A stretch of 64,000 nt of DNA, taken from Methylorubrum populi (lineage in GTDB: Bacteria; Pseudomonadota; Alphaproteobacteria; Rhizobiales; Beijerinckiaceae). The notes under the pieces are model-generated. The model was not told where the DNA came from. It ran no database searches and saw only the letters and a list, made by a program, of their open reading frames with translations. Numbering within the stretch: the stretch's first letter is position 1; each line of letters begins with the position of its first letter. The position numbers were made by a program, and so were the translations under genes. Below, in pieces: positions 47,359-56,040 of this stretch. The stretch lies in NCBI GenBank assembly GCA_036946625.1, contig JAQIIU010000003.1, positions 383,961 to 447,960 of the forward strand. The letters run 5' to 3'.

Positions 47359-48357
47359 TCAGCGCACCTGAAGGCTGTCCACCACCCGGCGGAACAGGGG
47401 CAGCATCTGCTCGCGCTGGTCGGCGCGGGCGACGCCGACGGCGCGGATGTAGCCGTCCGGGTTGAAGCGGATCGTCTGCGAGACCACCACCGGCTGGTTC
47501 GAGGGGATGTCGATGGCCCGCGCCACGATCTCGTGCCAGTCGACGCCGTTCTGGCGGTAGCTCTGCGACCGCTCGATGGAGAACTCCTTCATCGTCTGGT
47601 TGGCGTAGAGCGAGGCCCGCGCGAAGCCGTCGCGCTGCTCCTGCGGCGTGGCCGGCTGCACCGCCTGGGCGATCACCAGGATCGGCTGTTCCAGGTTCGA
47701 GACCTGATCCCGCGGCCCCAGCGTCAGCAGCACCGAATTGCCGGCGAGCGCCCGCACCGGCCGGAACCCCGCGAGGTCGCCGATGCGGAAGGGCAGGGCG
47801 GCGACCTGCTCGTCGAGGCCGAGCGCGCCGCGGATGCGCAGGCCGGTGAGCATGCCGCGCATGGTCTCGTCGGTCTCGGCATCGACGGCGGCCTGGGCGA
47901 TGACGATGCCGGTCACCTCCTTGGCGCCGACGATCAGCAGCCATTTGCGGGCGGCGGGCGTGCCGTTGCCGTCGGCCGGCGTCCGCTCGCCGGTGAACAG
48001 CACGCCCTCGGCGCCGCCGTCGAGGGTCACCGGCTCGCGGGTCTGCACCGTGAGCCCCTGCGTCTTCAGGTTCTCGTCGGTGAAGCTCTGCTTGAGTTCG
48101 GGATAGGCTCCGGCCGGCAGCTCGACCACCGAGAGCATCGCGCCGCCGCCGATCCGCTCGAAGCCGGTGAAGCGCTTCGAGATCGTCATGTCCGAGGGCG
48201 GGGTGAAGCCGAAGCGGGAGCTCGGCGGGAAGACCGCCGCATGGGCCGCCTCCTGGGCCAGGGCCGGCGGTACGGACATGGCGGGAACGGCTCCCGACAG
48301 CACGCCCGCCGCGAGGACGGCGGCGGCCAGCCGGCGGGAGAACAGACGCAACGGCAT
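47359..48357 (-). CDS. Exported hypothetical protein, 332 aa
   Basis: Signal sequence MPLRLFSRRLAAAVLAAGVL...PPALAQ, followed by FGFTPPSDMTISKRFTGFER and two similar alpha/beta halves (GTPAARKWLLIVGAKEVTGI, then YRQNGVDWHEIVARAI...VVSQTIRFNPDGYIRAVGVA). This resembles PsbP/Mog1-like lipoprotein folds that bind small ligands or assist envelope functions, but no family was identified with certainty. ATG 48357 was chosen at the signal peptide. Upstream lies a family A repeat. Confidence 0.75.
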   Translation of the reverse strand: MPLRLFSRRLAAAVLAAGVLSGAVPAMSVPPALAQEAAHAAVFPPSSRFGFTPPSDMTISKRFTGFERIGGGAMLSVVELPAGAYPELKQSFTDENLKTQGLTVQTREPVTLDGGAEGVLFTGERTPADGNGTPAARKWLLIVGAKEVTGIVIAQAAVDAETDETMRGMLTGLRIRGALGLDEQVAALPFRIGDLAGFRPVRALAGNSVLLTLGPRDQVSNLEQPILVIAQAVQPATPQEQRDGFARASLYANQTMKEFSIERSQSYRQNGVDWHEIVARAIDIPSNQPVVVSQTIRFNPDGYIRAVGVARADQREQMLPLFRRVVDSLQVR

Positions 48358-48453
48358 CACAGGTTGTCTCCGGAGGATCCTTCTCGGGCGGGATCCCACC
48401 CGCGATGGGTCGGCTGGCCGGATTGTCCTGTCAAGCGCGGCAGAACACCGGGC

Positions 48454-48616
48454 CAGGGCCATCGCTCGAAGCCGCGTCAGTGGCTTCGCGGCGCGAAGAG
48501 CGCCGCGCGGAGCGGGCTTCTCAGGACCAATGCTCCTGAGAAGCATCGAGCGGAGCGAAAGCCTGAGCCCGCGGAGGCGGGCGCCGGCGACTGAGGCCGG
48601 CCAAGAAAACCAGGGC
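48454..48616. repeat. Dispersed element, family A copy 3
   Basis: Starts with the same 17-base end as copy 1 (CAGGGCCATCGCTCGAA, 48454-48470). It contains an extra internal hairpin (GCTTCTCAGGA...TCCTGAGAAGC) and the GAGCCCGCGGAGGCGGGCGCCGGCG core. The right end is truncated at CCAGGGC. Confidence 0.65.
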
Positions 48617-48627
48617 ACGAGGCAGGG

Positions 48628-48906
48628 TTACCCGCCGCGCCGGCGCCGCCATTGCCGCTCGATCCAGCAGGCGGCCCGCTCCATCGGCACCTTGAGGGCG
48701 GGCACGTCCTGGGCGAGCGGCGCGAGGCCGAGCGGCCGCATCCACAGGCCCAGCACCGGCAGGATCGAGAAGAGGCCGCCGAGGATCAGCAGGATCGCGG
48801 CGAGCAGCCGCAGGGGGAAGCGGGCCGGCGATGGCCGCGCCGGCGAGGTCGGATGTCTCCCGTCGCGCCTCCCCCGCTCCCCGTCCGCGATCAGGCGAAG
48901 CGCCAC
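48628..48906 (-). CDS. Small membrane protein, 92 aa
   Basis: Contains one clear hydrophobic segment of about 35 residues (LRLLAAILLILGGLFSILPV then LGLWMRPLGLAPLAQDV), probably two close membrane helices, followed by a basic tail WIERQWRRRR. Similar small proteins accompany unrelated genes in many alphaproteobacteria; function unknown. Start GTG 48906 overlaps the methyltransferase 3' end by 16 bases; no ATG is available in frame before the helices. Confidence 0.6.
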   Translation of the reverse strand: MALRLIADGERGRRDGRHPTSPARPSPARFPLRLLAAILLILGGLFSILPVLGLWMRPLGLAPLAQDVPALKVPMERAACWIERQWRRRRGG

Positions 48907-49541
48907 ACCGAGGACCGCTTGATCTCGGCATCCTCCAGCGCCCGCGTGACGGGGACTTCGTAGGTCGCGACCTGCAAAAGCCGCTCGCGGGGCAGGTAGC
49001 TGCGGCCCGGATCGCCGATCAGCACCGTGCGCCCGCGCCCGTGCAGGTCGCCGAGCCAGCCTCCGACCGCCGCAGCGAGGTCGCGCTCGTAGAAGATGTC
49101 GGCCGCGAGCACGCACGCGGCATCGGTGCCGATCAGGTCGGCCCCGACCGCCGTGATGTGCCCCGCCACGCCGTTGGCCTCGGCGTTGAGCGGGATCGCG
49201 TGCAGGGCGAAGGGGTCGAGGTCGCTGGCGGTGACGTGGACGGCGCCGGCCTTGACCGCCGCGATCGCCACCAGTCCCGAGCCCGAGGCGAAGTCGACGA
49301 CGTGCCGCCCGGCCACCATCGCCGGGTTGTCGAGGATGTAGCGGGCGAGCGCCTGCCCCCCGGCCCAGGCGAAGGCCCAGAACGGCGGCGGCAGGCCGAT
49401 CGCCTCCAGTTCCTCCTCGGTCTTCTGCCACAGGGCGGTCGCCTCGTCGGCGACGTGCAGGACGATCTCGGGCGCGTGCGGCACCGGGCGCAGGCGCGTC
49501 TGCGCGCGGATGAAGCGGACGGGGTCGCGGGCGGGCGTCAC
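48891..49541 (-). CDS. Class I methyltransferase, ETF-beta lysine methyltransferase-like
   Basis: 216 residues: FWAFAWAGGQALARYILDNP, SAM-binding VVDFASGSGLVAIAAVKAGA, DLDPFALHAIPLNAEANG, and post-motif II region LAADIFYERDL. This pattern is that of METTL20/ETFB-lysine methyltransferases (PrmA relatives), which modify the electron-transfer flavoprotein beta subunit in mitochondria and alphaproteobacteria. GTG 49541 overlaps the glycosyltransferase stop (GTGA), so it is translated from the same message. Alternative: another protein-Lys methyltransferase of the nicotinamide N-methylase-like group. Confidence 0.8.
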   Translation of the reverse strand: MTPARDPVRFIRAQTRLRPVPHAPEIVLHVADEATALWQKTEEELEAIGLPPPFWAFAWAGGQALARYILDNPAMVAGRHVVDFASGSGLVAIAAVKAGAVHVTASDLDPFALHAIPLNAEANGVAGHITAVGADLIGTDAACVLAADIFYERDLAAAVGGWLGDLHGRGRTVLIGDPGRSYLPRERLLQVATYEVPVTRALEDAEIKRSSVWRFA

Positions 49542-50725
49542 GAGGCCAGAAGCTCCGCGTAGATCCCGGCCACCGTCCCGGCGACGGCCGCTTCCGTGTA
49601 GCCGCCTTCGAGAATCCGCGCCCGCGCCGCCGCGCCCATCCGCGCGACGAGGGCCGGGTCGGCGGCGAGCCGCGTCAGCGCGGCGGCGAGTGCGCCCGCG
49701 TCGCCGGGCGGCACGAGCAGGCCCTCCCGGCGATCGCGCACGAGGTCGCGGCAGCCCGGCACGTCGCTGGTGAGGATCGCCCGGCCGCAGGCGGCGGCCT
49801 CCAGCAGCGTGCGCGGAAGGCCCTCGCCGCCGCGCGAGGGCAGGGCGCCGACATGGTGGGCGGCGAAGATGTCGGCGACGTCGCGGGTCGGGCCGTGCCA
49901 GACGACGCCGTCGCGCGACCACGCGCGCAGGGTGGCTTCGGGGATCGCCCGGCGGTTGGAAGGGTCGGGCGCGCCGTAGAGCGAGAGTTCCACCGCCGCC
50001 CCCTCCGCCCCCTCCGCCCCCTCCGCCCCCACCGCCCCCACCGCGCGCGCGCGGCGCACCGCCTCCACCGCCACGTCGATGCCCTTCGACCACAGCATCC
50101 GCGCGACGATCGCGACCTTGAGCGGCGTCGGCGGCGGAAGCGGACGCGGCGCGAAGGTCTCCGGGTCGACGCCGGCCCCGCCGACCAGGGTGACGGCGGT
50201 GTCGGACGGGTCGAGGCCGAGCGCGCGGGCGTCGTCCGGGTTCTCGAACAGGAAGCGGGTCTGCCGGCTCGCCAGCGGCCCGCGGATCAGGCCCTTCAGC
50301 GCGAGGCGCGACAGCCGCCCGGTCGCGTCCGCGCGGGCGCCGAGCAGCCCGAGGCCGGTGAGCGCGAAGACCCGGCGCGGGATGCCGGCCATCGCCGCCG
50401 CCGTGCCGCCGACGAGGATGCCGCGCAGGGCGATGCAGTGGACGATGTCGGCCTTCAACGCCTTCAGGATGCCGGCGAGCTGGCCCGCGGCGTAGCCCGC
50501 CGCCATCGGGTCGAGGCTGGAGCGCTCCGCCTCCAGCGGCACGACACGGATGCCGGCCGCCTCGATCGCCGCGCGATGCGCGCGCACCCGCGTCACCACC
50601 GCGACCGACAGTCCCATCGCCACCGCGGCGCGGGCCATCGGCAGAAAGTGCGAGGCGAAGAACCAATCCTCCGTCACGACGAAGACGAGGGTTTTCTTCG
50701 CGGGCGGGGGAACGGCTGCGCTCAT
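49538..50725 (-). CDS. Family 4 glycosyltransferase
   Basis: 395 residues, GT-B fold: N-terminal TLVFVVTEDWFFASHFLPMA, ADIVHCIALRGILVG; C-terminal VAIVARMLWSKGIDVAVEAV, SRGGEGLPRTLLEAAACGRA (nucleotide-sugar EX7E-like region) and GLLVPPGDAGALA. Likely transfers a sugar to a lipid carrier or envelope glycan at the cytoplasmic face; acceptor unknown. A 9-bp tandem repeat (49998-50042) inserts five (E/V)GA triplets between the two domains. ATG 50725 was chosen; ATG 50737 is possible. Confidence 0.85.
   Translation of the reverse strand: MSAAVPPPAKKTLVFVVTEDWFFASHFLPMARAAVAMGLSVAVVTRVRAHRAAIEAAGIRVVPLEAERSSLDPMAAGYAAGQLAGILKALKADIVHCIALRGILVGGTAAAMAGIPRRVFALTGLGLLGARADATGRLSRLALKGLIRGPLASRQTRFLFENPDDARALGLDPSDTAVTLVGGAGVDPETFAPRPLPPPTPLKVAIVARMLWSKGIDVAVEAVRRARAVGAVGAEGAEGAEGAAVELSLYGAPDPSNRRAIPEATLRAWSRDGVVWHGPTRDVADIFAAHHVGALPSRGGEGLPRTLLEAAACGRAILTSDVPGCRDLVRDRREGLLVPPGDAGALAAALTRLAADPALVARMGAAARARILEGGYTEAAVAGTVAGIYAELLAS
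49998..50042 (-). repeat. Five in-frame 9-bp tandem repeats in the GT4 gene
   Basis: Units GCCCCCTCC (three) and GCCCCCACC (two) follow one another without gaps. On the coding strand they encode repeated Glu/Val-Gly-Ala in the inter-domain linker, a site where length polymorphism would keep frame. Confidence 0.85.
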
Positions 50726-50806
50726 CGGTCCCGCCATAGCACGGGGCCGGGTCCGGAACAGCGCCGGCTTCCCCTCGGTTGTCGCCCCACGGAACGGGAG
50801 GCTGGG

Positions 50807-52009
50807 ATGCTGTCGGACGAGGCCGGAGCCGGCGTGGTCGATCCCCGCGCGGCCGCGCGGGATGCGGGCCTGCGCTACGTGGACGATTCCAGGCCCGGCC
50901 TGCGGCGCAAGCGCAACGGCAAGGGTTTTCGCTACCTCGACGCCGGGGGCGCGGCGATCCGCGATGCCGAGGAAATCGCCCGGCTCAAGAGCCTCGCGAT
51001 CCCGCCGGCCTATACCGAGGTGTGGATCTGTCCGCACGCGAACGGCCACATCCAGGCGACCGGCCGCGACGAGAAGGGGCGCAAGCAGTACCGCTACCAT
51101 CCCCGCTTCCGCGAGGCGCGGGAGGCCTCGAAGTTCCACCGCATCATGACCTTCGCCGAGGCGCTGCCCGGCATCCGTCAGCGGATCGACGCCGATATGG
51201 GCCGGCGCGGCCTGCCGCGCGAGAAGGTGCTCGCCACCGTGGTCCACCTGCTGGAGACCACGCTGATCCGCGTCGGCAACGACGACTACGCCCGCTCCAA
51301 CAAGAGCTACGGCCTCACCACCCTGCGCGATCCGCACGTGACGGTCGCCGGTTCCGAGATGCGCTTCCGCTTCAGGGGCAAGAGCGGCAAGGAATGGTCG
51401 GTCTCGGTGCGCGACCGGCGGGTGGCGAAGATCGTCAAGGCCTGCCAGGATCTGCCCGGCCAGGAGCTGTTCCAGTATCTCGACGAGGAGGGGGAACGGC
51501 GCGACGTCACCTCCTCGGACGTCAACGCGTATCTGCGCGCGATCACCGGCGAGGACTTCACCGCCAAGGACTTCCGCACCTGGGCCGGCACGGTGCTGGC
51601 CGCCCTCGCCTTGCGCGAGTTCGAGGCCTTCGACAGCGAGGCCAGGGCCAGGAAGAACCTGCGCGCGGCGATCGAGGCCGTGGCGTCCCGGCTCGGCAAC
51701 ACGCCGACCATCTGCCGCAAGTGCTACGTCCACCCGCAGATTCTCGACTGCTACCTGGAGGGCGGGATGCTGCTTCAGGTGAAGGAGGCGGTCGAGGGCG
51801 AATTGACGAATGGCCTCGACGCGCTGCGCCCGGAGGAGGCGGCGGTGCTGAGCCTGCTGCGGGGGCGGCTGGAAGAGGCGGCCAAGGCCGCCGAGGCCAG
51901 GACGAAGAGCAAGACCGGGACCGAAATCGGTGCCCCGCGCCGGTCCGGGGACCGCAAGGCCAAGGCGTCGGGCGCGAAACGCGCGTCGGGCGGGCGCCGG
52001 GCGGCGTAG
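50807..52009 (+). CDS. DNA topoisomerase IB (poxvirus-like)
   Basis: Relaxes supercoils by transient 3'-phosphotyrosyl cleavage. 400 residues. RPGLRRKRNGKGFRYLD and AYTEVWICPHANGHIQATGRD (N-terminal domain), QYRYHPRFRE, catalytic residues in RVGNDDYARSNKSYGLTTL and KDFRTWAGTVLAALAL, and nucleophile Tyr307 in CRKCYVHPQIL. Lys/Ala/Arg-rich C-terminal tail, probably DNA-binding. ATG 50807 follows a GGGAGGC site. Bacterial members of this type are optional in the genome. Confidence 0.93.
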   Translation: MLSDEAGAGVVDPRAAARDAGLRYVDDSRPGLRRKRNGKGFRYLDAGGAAIRDAEEIARLKSLAIPPAYTEVWICPHANGHIQATGRDEKGRKQYRYHPRFREAREASKFHRIMTFAEALPGIRQRIDADMGRRGLPREKVLATVVHLLETTLIRVGNDDYARSNKSYGLTTLRDPHVTVAGSEMRFRFRGKSGKEWSVSVRDRRVAKIVKACQDLPGQELFQYLDEEGERRDVTSSDVNAYLRAITGEDFTAKDFRTWAGTVLAALALREFEAFDSEARARKNLRAAIEAVASRLGNTPTICRKCYVHPQILDCYLEGGMLLQVKEAVEGELTNGLDALRPEEAAVLSLLRGRLEEAAKAAEARTKSKTGTEIGAPRRSGDRKAKASGAKRASGGRRAA

Positions 52010-52024
52010 GGACCGGCGCCGGAA

Positions 52025-53146
52025 TCAGGCCCCGTTCTGGATGATGGCCCCATACCAGCCGAGGCCGCGATAGGTCTCGTAGCCGGGCGTGCGGTGGAAG
52101 GCGGTGACGCTGCCGCTTCGGGCGTCGCGCACCACGCCGCTCTCGCGCCCGGCCAGGTCGGCGGCCAGCGTCTCGGTGAGCACGCCGCGGCCGTCGGAGG
52201 CCGCGAGGACGCGGCGTTGCGCGTCCACGAGGACGACGCGGGTGCGGGCGCGATCCTCCTCGGCGATGCGCACGCCCTCGACGATGGCGCGCGCCTGCGG
52301 CTCCCAGTCGAAATGGATGGCGAGCACGCCGCAGGCGGGCCCCTGCCCCTCGCGGATCGCGGCGGCGTAGGTCGCGACCTGCGCGCCGCCGAGCTGCGGC
52401 GCGCAGCGAACCTCGCCCGGGACGTAGTCGTCGCCGCTGCGCAGGGCGAGGGCGTCGCGGAACCAGTGCTCTTCCGCGACGCTGTGCCCGCGCAGGTTCG
52501 GGTAGCGGTCCGGCCGGCCGTTGGCGAGCACGGTCCCGTCGCGGCCGCACAGCCAGAGGTCGAGATAGACGGTGTAGGCCGAGAGGATGACGCCGAGCCG
52601 ACCGGCGGCGTGGTCGGCGATGCGCGCCGCATCGTCGCCGTCCGGCCGGGCGGCGCAGGCGACCACCGCGGCATCGGTCGCCCACCAGCGCACGTCGCAG
52701 GTGCGTTCGTAGAGGTTGCGGTCGATCAGCTCGACGGCGTTGAGCGCGAGATCGATCAGGCGGTCGCCCTGCGCCTTGGTCGCCATCGCGTCGACGCTGT
52801 GCTGCAATTCGGCGATCCGCCCGGAGAGGCCGATCTCCAGCTCCTGCGCCAACGCCTCGATCGCGGAGCCGATCTCGCGCACCTCCTGGGCCACCACCGA
52901 GAAGCCGCGCCCCTGCTCGCCGGCCCGGGCCGCCTCGATCAGCGCGTTGAGGGCGAGCATCTTCGCCCGCGACGTGATCTGCTGGATGCGTCCGACCTTG
53001 TCGTGGGCGATGCGTCCGACCTCCGCCGTCAGTTCGGCGATGGTCGCCGCCCCGGTCGCGGAAGCACCCGCCGCATCGGAACGGACGGTCGAGAGAACCG
53101 ATGCTGGTGCCGCCATGACGATAAATCCGGTTTGCGTGCGGACCAT
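52025..53146 (-). CDS. Soluble chemoreceptor-like sensor with C-terminal Cache-like domain
   Basis: 373 residues with no membrane helix. Residues about 35-110 carry a methyl-accepting receptor signalling tip (SRAKMLALNALIEAARAGEQ, GFSVVAQEVREIG), with a short helical flank. The rest looks like a Cache/PAS sensor (VYLDLWLCGRDGTVLANGRP, GVLAIHFDWEPQARAIVEG, VLVDAQRRVLAASDGRG, GLGWYGAIIQ). The order is inverted relative to classical receptors, and the signalling helices are much shorter than a full cytoplasmic domain. ATG 53116 (MAAPASVLS) is an equally good start. It may signal through cytoplasmic CheA arrays or another pathway. Confidence 0.75.
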   Translation of the reverse strand: MVRTQTGFIVMAAPASVLSTVRSDAAGASATGAATIAELTAEVGRIAHDKVGRIQQITSRAKMLALNALIEAARAGEQGRGFSVVAQEVREIGSAIEALAQELEIGLSGRIAELQHSVDAMATKAQGDRLIDLALNAVELIDRNLYERTCDVRWWATDAAVVACAARPDGDDAARIADHAAGRLGVILSAYTVYLDLWLCGRDGTVLANGRPDRYPNLRGHSVAEEHWFRDALALRSGDDYVPGEVRCAPQLGGAQVATYAAAIREGQGPACGVLAIHFDWEPQARAIVEGVRIAEEDRARTRVVLVDAQRRVLAASDGRGVLTETLAADLAGRESGVVRDARSGSVTAFHRTPGYETYRGLGWYGAIIQNGA

Positions 53147-53515
53147 GGTTCCATCATCATGATTAACATATATCTAAAAATGAGACGATCTGTTGCGATC
53201 GGCAAGTCGGACAATCGCTCGAAGGGCGATTGCATCGTCTGCCGGGATCACCGGCGCCAGACTGATGACGCCCTCGGGCGCCGGTGCGGTGATCTTCGGC
53301 TGGGTTCACCGCCAAGATCGGGCGCCGGCCCTACATCTTCCATGATCAGTTGAAGGCGGCGGACGCCCGCCGCTACGTCTTTGCGCGGGCAATCGGCGAT
53401 GCGTCGGGATCATCGCGGGTTTGTATCCGTTGCTACCGGCTGCGCGGATTCTGGCGAATGAAACCAAGGCGATTGCTCACTCGACGCAGGGCACGCTCAG
53501 ATAGCGCGTTTCTAT
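53147..53515. other. Intergenic region with an AT-rich patch
   Basis: 369 bases between two minus-strand genes. The AT-rich stretch around 53158-53185 (AACATATATCTAAAAATGAG) is unusual for this GC-rich genome and is a good place for the sensor-gene promoter. No gene supported. Confidence 0.4.
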
Positions 53516-54232
53516 TCAGGCGCGCGCGGCGAGGGCCGTGTGGCGGACCGGGCCGCGCGGCGTCTCGGTGTCGAGCACCGGCGCGAGGCCGAGCCGGCGG
53601 GCGAGGGTGACGAGGTCCTTGAGGCGGCCGGTCTGGGTCTTGCGGCGCAGGTTCAGCCGGTGGGTCTCCACAGTGCGCACGCTGAGCGACAGGCGCCGGG
53701 CGACCTCCTTGTTGCTGAACCCGGCGCTGAGGAAGCGCAGCACCTCCGCCTCCCGGGGCGTGAGGCCGGTGGTCTCGGCGGGGGCGTTGCGGGTCTCCTC
53801 GGCGACGTGCTCGGCAGGGCGCGGGGCCGGCGGAATCGCCTCCGCCAGGATCAGCACGCCGGCGCAGACCTCGTCCGCCGGGGCGCCGCCGCCGACGAAG
53901 GCGTCGGCGCCCGCCGCGATCAGCCGCTGCATCGCCTTCGCTTCGAGCGCGCGGAACACCACGAGGGTCCGCAGCCACGGGCGCCCTTCGCGCAACGCGG
54001 CGATCCGCGTGGCGACGGTCTCGGATCGCGAACCGTCCACCGCGAGCAGCGCCACGACCGGTTCCGAAGCGCCCCGGGCGAGGTCGTCCTCGCCGATGGT
54101 GCGCAGGGACGGTGCGTGTTCGAGCCCGGCCCGCATCCGGGCGTCCAGGCTCACCGGCTCGTCGACGATCAGAATCTCGACGGCCCGGCCGGCTTCGTGC
54201 TCGACGGCGTGACTCTTGACGGCGTGTCTCAT
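53516..54232 (-). CDS. LuxR/NarL-type transcriptional regulator
   Basis: 238 residues. The C-terminal helix-turn-helix is clear: LTPREAEVLRFLSAGFSNKE, VARRLSLSVRTVETHRLNLR. The N-terminal about 140 residues have a receiver-like alternation (AVEILIVDEPVSL, LLAVDGSR, TLVVFRALEAK, AGADAFVGGG), but the acidic pocket and conserved Lys are poorly kept, so it may not be phosphorylated. Neighbours are a GGDEF protein upstream and a chemoreceptor-like sensor downstream, all on the minus strand. Confidence 0.85.
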   Translation of the reverse strand: MRHAVKSHAVEHEAGRAVEILIVDEPVSLDARMRAGLEHAPSLRTIGEDDLARGASEPVVALLAVDGSRSETVATRIAALREGRPWLRTLVVFRALEAKAMQRLIAAGADAFVGGGAPADEVCAGVLILAEAIPPAPRPAEHVAEETRNAPAETTGLTPREAEVLRFLSAGFSNKEVARRLSLSVRTVETHRLNLRRKTQTGRLKDLVTLARRLGLAPVLDTETPRGPVRHTALAARA

Positions 54233-54412
54233 GCCGCTCCCCTCTGGTCCCGCCGCTGGACGGTGCGGCGCCTGCGGATCGAGGGGAACAAGAGTCGTTC
54301 CAGCGGTTTGAGGCGCTTTTGGCCCGCGAAACGTCCGGTTGTGGTGAGGTTGCGGACGGCTTCCGTCCCGCTCCGGGACGTGAGCGGGGCGCTGTCCCGC
54401 GACGGACGCGGG

Positions 54413-55315
54413 TCAGCCGGCGCGGGCCAGGACCAGGTCGGCCATCGCCGAGACGACACGGTCGCGGCCCGTCGTCTTGGCCTCGTAGAGGGCGATGTCG
54501 GCCCGCTTCAGCAGGCCCTCGACGGTCTCGCCCTCGGACCATTCGCTGACGCCGAAGCTGCAGGTCAGGCGCACCGGCCCCTTGGCGGAGCGGACGCGCA
54601 GATCCGAGGTCTTGAGGCGGAGCCGGGAGGCGATCGCCTCGGCCTGGGCCAGGTTGCGCCCGGCGAGCACGAGGGCGAATTCCTCGCCGCCCAGCCGCCC
54701 GGCGATCCCTTCCGCCTCGATCAGCCCGGCCACGGCCTTGATCGCCACATCGCCGACGTCGTGGCCGTACTCGTCGTTGATGCGCTTGAAGTGGTCGATG
54801 TCGAGGATCACCGCGCAGAGATGCCCGAACGCGCCGGCCTTCTGCGCGGCGTCGCGGGTGCGCTGCAGGAAGGCGCGGCGGTTGAGCAGGCCGGTGAGCG
54901 GGTCGGTCTCGGCGAGGCGGATCAGTTCGCCCTGAAGCGTGGTCAGCCGCTCGGCGGCGCGCAGGCGCGCCTGCAGTTCCTCGGCGCCCGGCGGCTTGTC
55001 GATGAAGTCGTCGGCGCCGCTGTCGAGCGCCTCGGCCAGGTTGCGGGCGTTGCGCGCCGAGGACATGGCGATGATCGAGAGCGGTCGGCTCGATTCCGCG
55101 AGCAGGCGGGCGGACCAGCACAGTTCCAGCCCGCTCAGGGGGCGGACCTCCAGGCTGGTGATCAGGGCGCGGACGGCGGGCGTGTCGGTGACGTAGGCCA
55201 GAGCCTCGGCGGAATCGGTGAACTGGGTCACGACATGCCCGCGCGGTTCGAGCATGCCGGCGACGATCCGCAGGACGACGCGGCTCGAATCGACGATGAC
55301 GATGTGCACGGCCAA
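54413..55315 (-). CDS. GGDEF diguanylate cyclase with receiver-like domain
   Basis: 300 residues. N-terminal CheY-like domain (IVIVDSSRVVLRIVAGMLEP), in which the phospho-acceptor position reads Ser in ALITSLEVRPLSG instead of Asp; KPPGAEEL retains the Lys. C-terminal GGDEF domain with TDPLTGLLNRRAFL, ILDIDHFKRINDEYGHDVGD and an intact active site RLGGEEFALV, so c-di-GMP synthesis is expected. The usual RxxD inhibitory site before GGEEF is not visible. Confidence 0.88.
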   Translation of the reverse strand: MAVHIVIVDSSRVVLRIVAGMLEPRGHVVTQFTDSAEALAYVTDTPAVRALITSLEVRPLSGLELCWSARLLAESSRPLSIIAMSSARNARNLAEALDSGADDFIDKPPGAEELQARLRAAERLTTLQGELIRLAETDPLTGLLNRRAFLQRTRDAAQKAGAFGHLCAVILDIDHFKRINDEYGHDVGDVAIKAVAGLIEAEGIAGRLGGEEFALVLAGRNLAQAEAIASRLRLKTSDLRVRSAKGPVRLTCSFGVSEWSEGETVEGLLKRADIALYEAKTTGRDRVVSAMADLVLARAG

Positions 55316-55447
55316 GCCCCCCGGTTGGAAGGGCGATCGTGCACGAGACAGGTTAAGGGGTCGTTCGGCCGAATCGCGGGCAGGGCCTTTGCGAGGCGCC
55401 GGGGCCCGAGCGAAGGGAGAGAATGCCGCGGGACGGTCGAGCGTGCG

Positions 55448-55888
55448 TCAAGGTCGGGGCGTCGACCGCGCCGGCACCCGCACGGAGACCACCCGGGCGC
55501 CGCTGCCCTCGGTCCCGGAGCGGGGGGCGGGCTCGGTCCAGATCCCCTCGGAGTCCTTCGAGAGGATGCGGGCCCCGCGCCGCCGGGGCCCGGCCCGGCG
55601 GTCGGTCTGGCCGTGGATCACGGTCAGGGTCGGGCGGGCCGCCGGCGCGTCGCGGATGCCGGCGACGGTGGGAACGCCGTAGGTGCCGTAGCCCCAGGCC
55701 GGGGGGACGATCCGGCTCGTGCTGGGAAGGCGCGTGAACGGCGCGCCGAGATAGGCGCCCTCGACCGCCGGACCCGCGAAGCCGTATCCGGAAGAGCCGT
55801 AGCCGTAGGGGTCCGCGGCGGCGCCGACGGAGGCGCCGGGCAGGAAGAGGAGGGCGAGGCCGGCGGCGCGGGCGGACGGGGTGCGCAT
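55448..55888 (-). CDS. Secreted hypothetical protein, 146 aa
   Basis: Signal peptide MRTPSARAAGLALLFLPGAS...GAAA, then a Gly/Tyr-rich stretch (DPYGYGSSGYGFAGPAVEGA), a Pro/Ala-rich middle and a basic Arg-Gly-rich segment DRRAGPRRRGARIL. No family recognised; the low-complexity composition suggests a surface or envelope protein. ATG 55888 is the only start placing the signal at the N-terminus. Confidence 0.6.
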   Translation of the reverse strand: MRTPSARAAGLALLFLPGASVGAAADPYGYGSSGYGFAGPAVEGAYLGAPFTRLPSTSRIVPPAWGYGTYGVPTVAGIRDAPAARPTLTVIHGQTDRRAGPRRRGARILSKDSEGIWTEPAPRSGTEGSGARVVSVRVPARSTPRP

Positions 55889-56040
55889 GGATCGGGGCTT
55901 CTCCGGGCCGTGGCGCGATCCGGGGATCGTGCCGTTCATGGAGCGAAGTCGTTGCCGCGCATGCTCGTTCCGCCCGCCCTGCCTCCGCCAGCCGATGCAG
56001 AGTGCTGAGACGGGTCCGGTCCCGGCGGCGCGGCGTGCCC

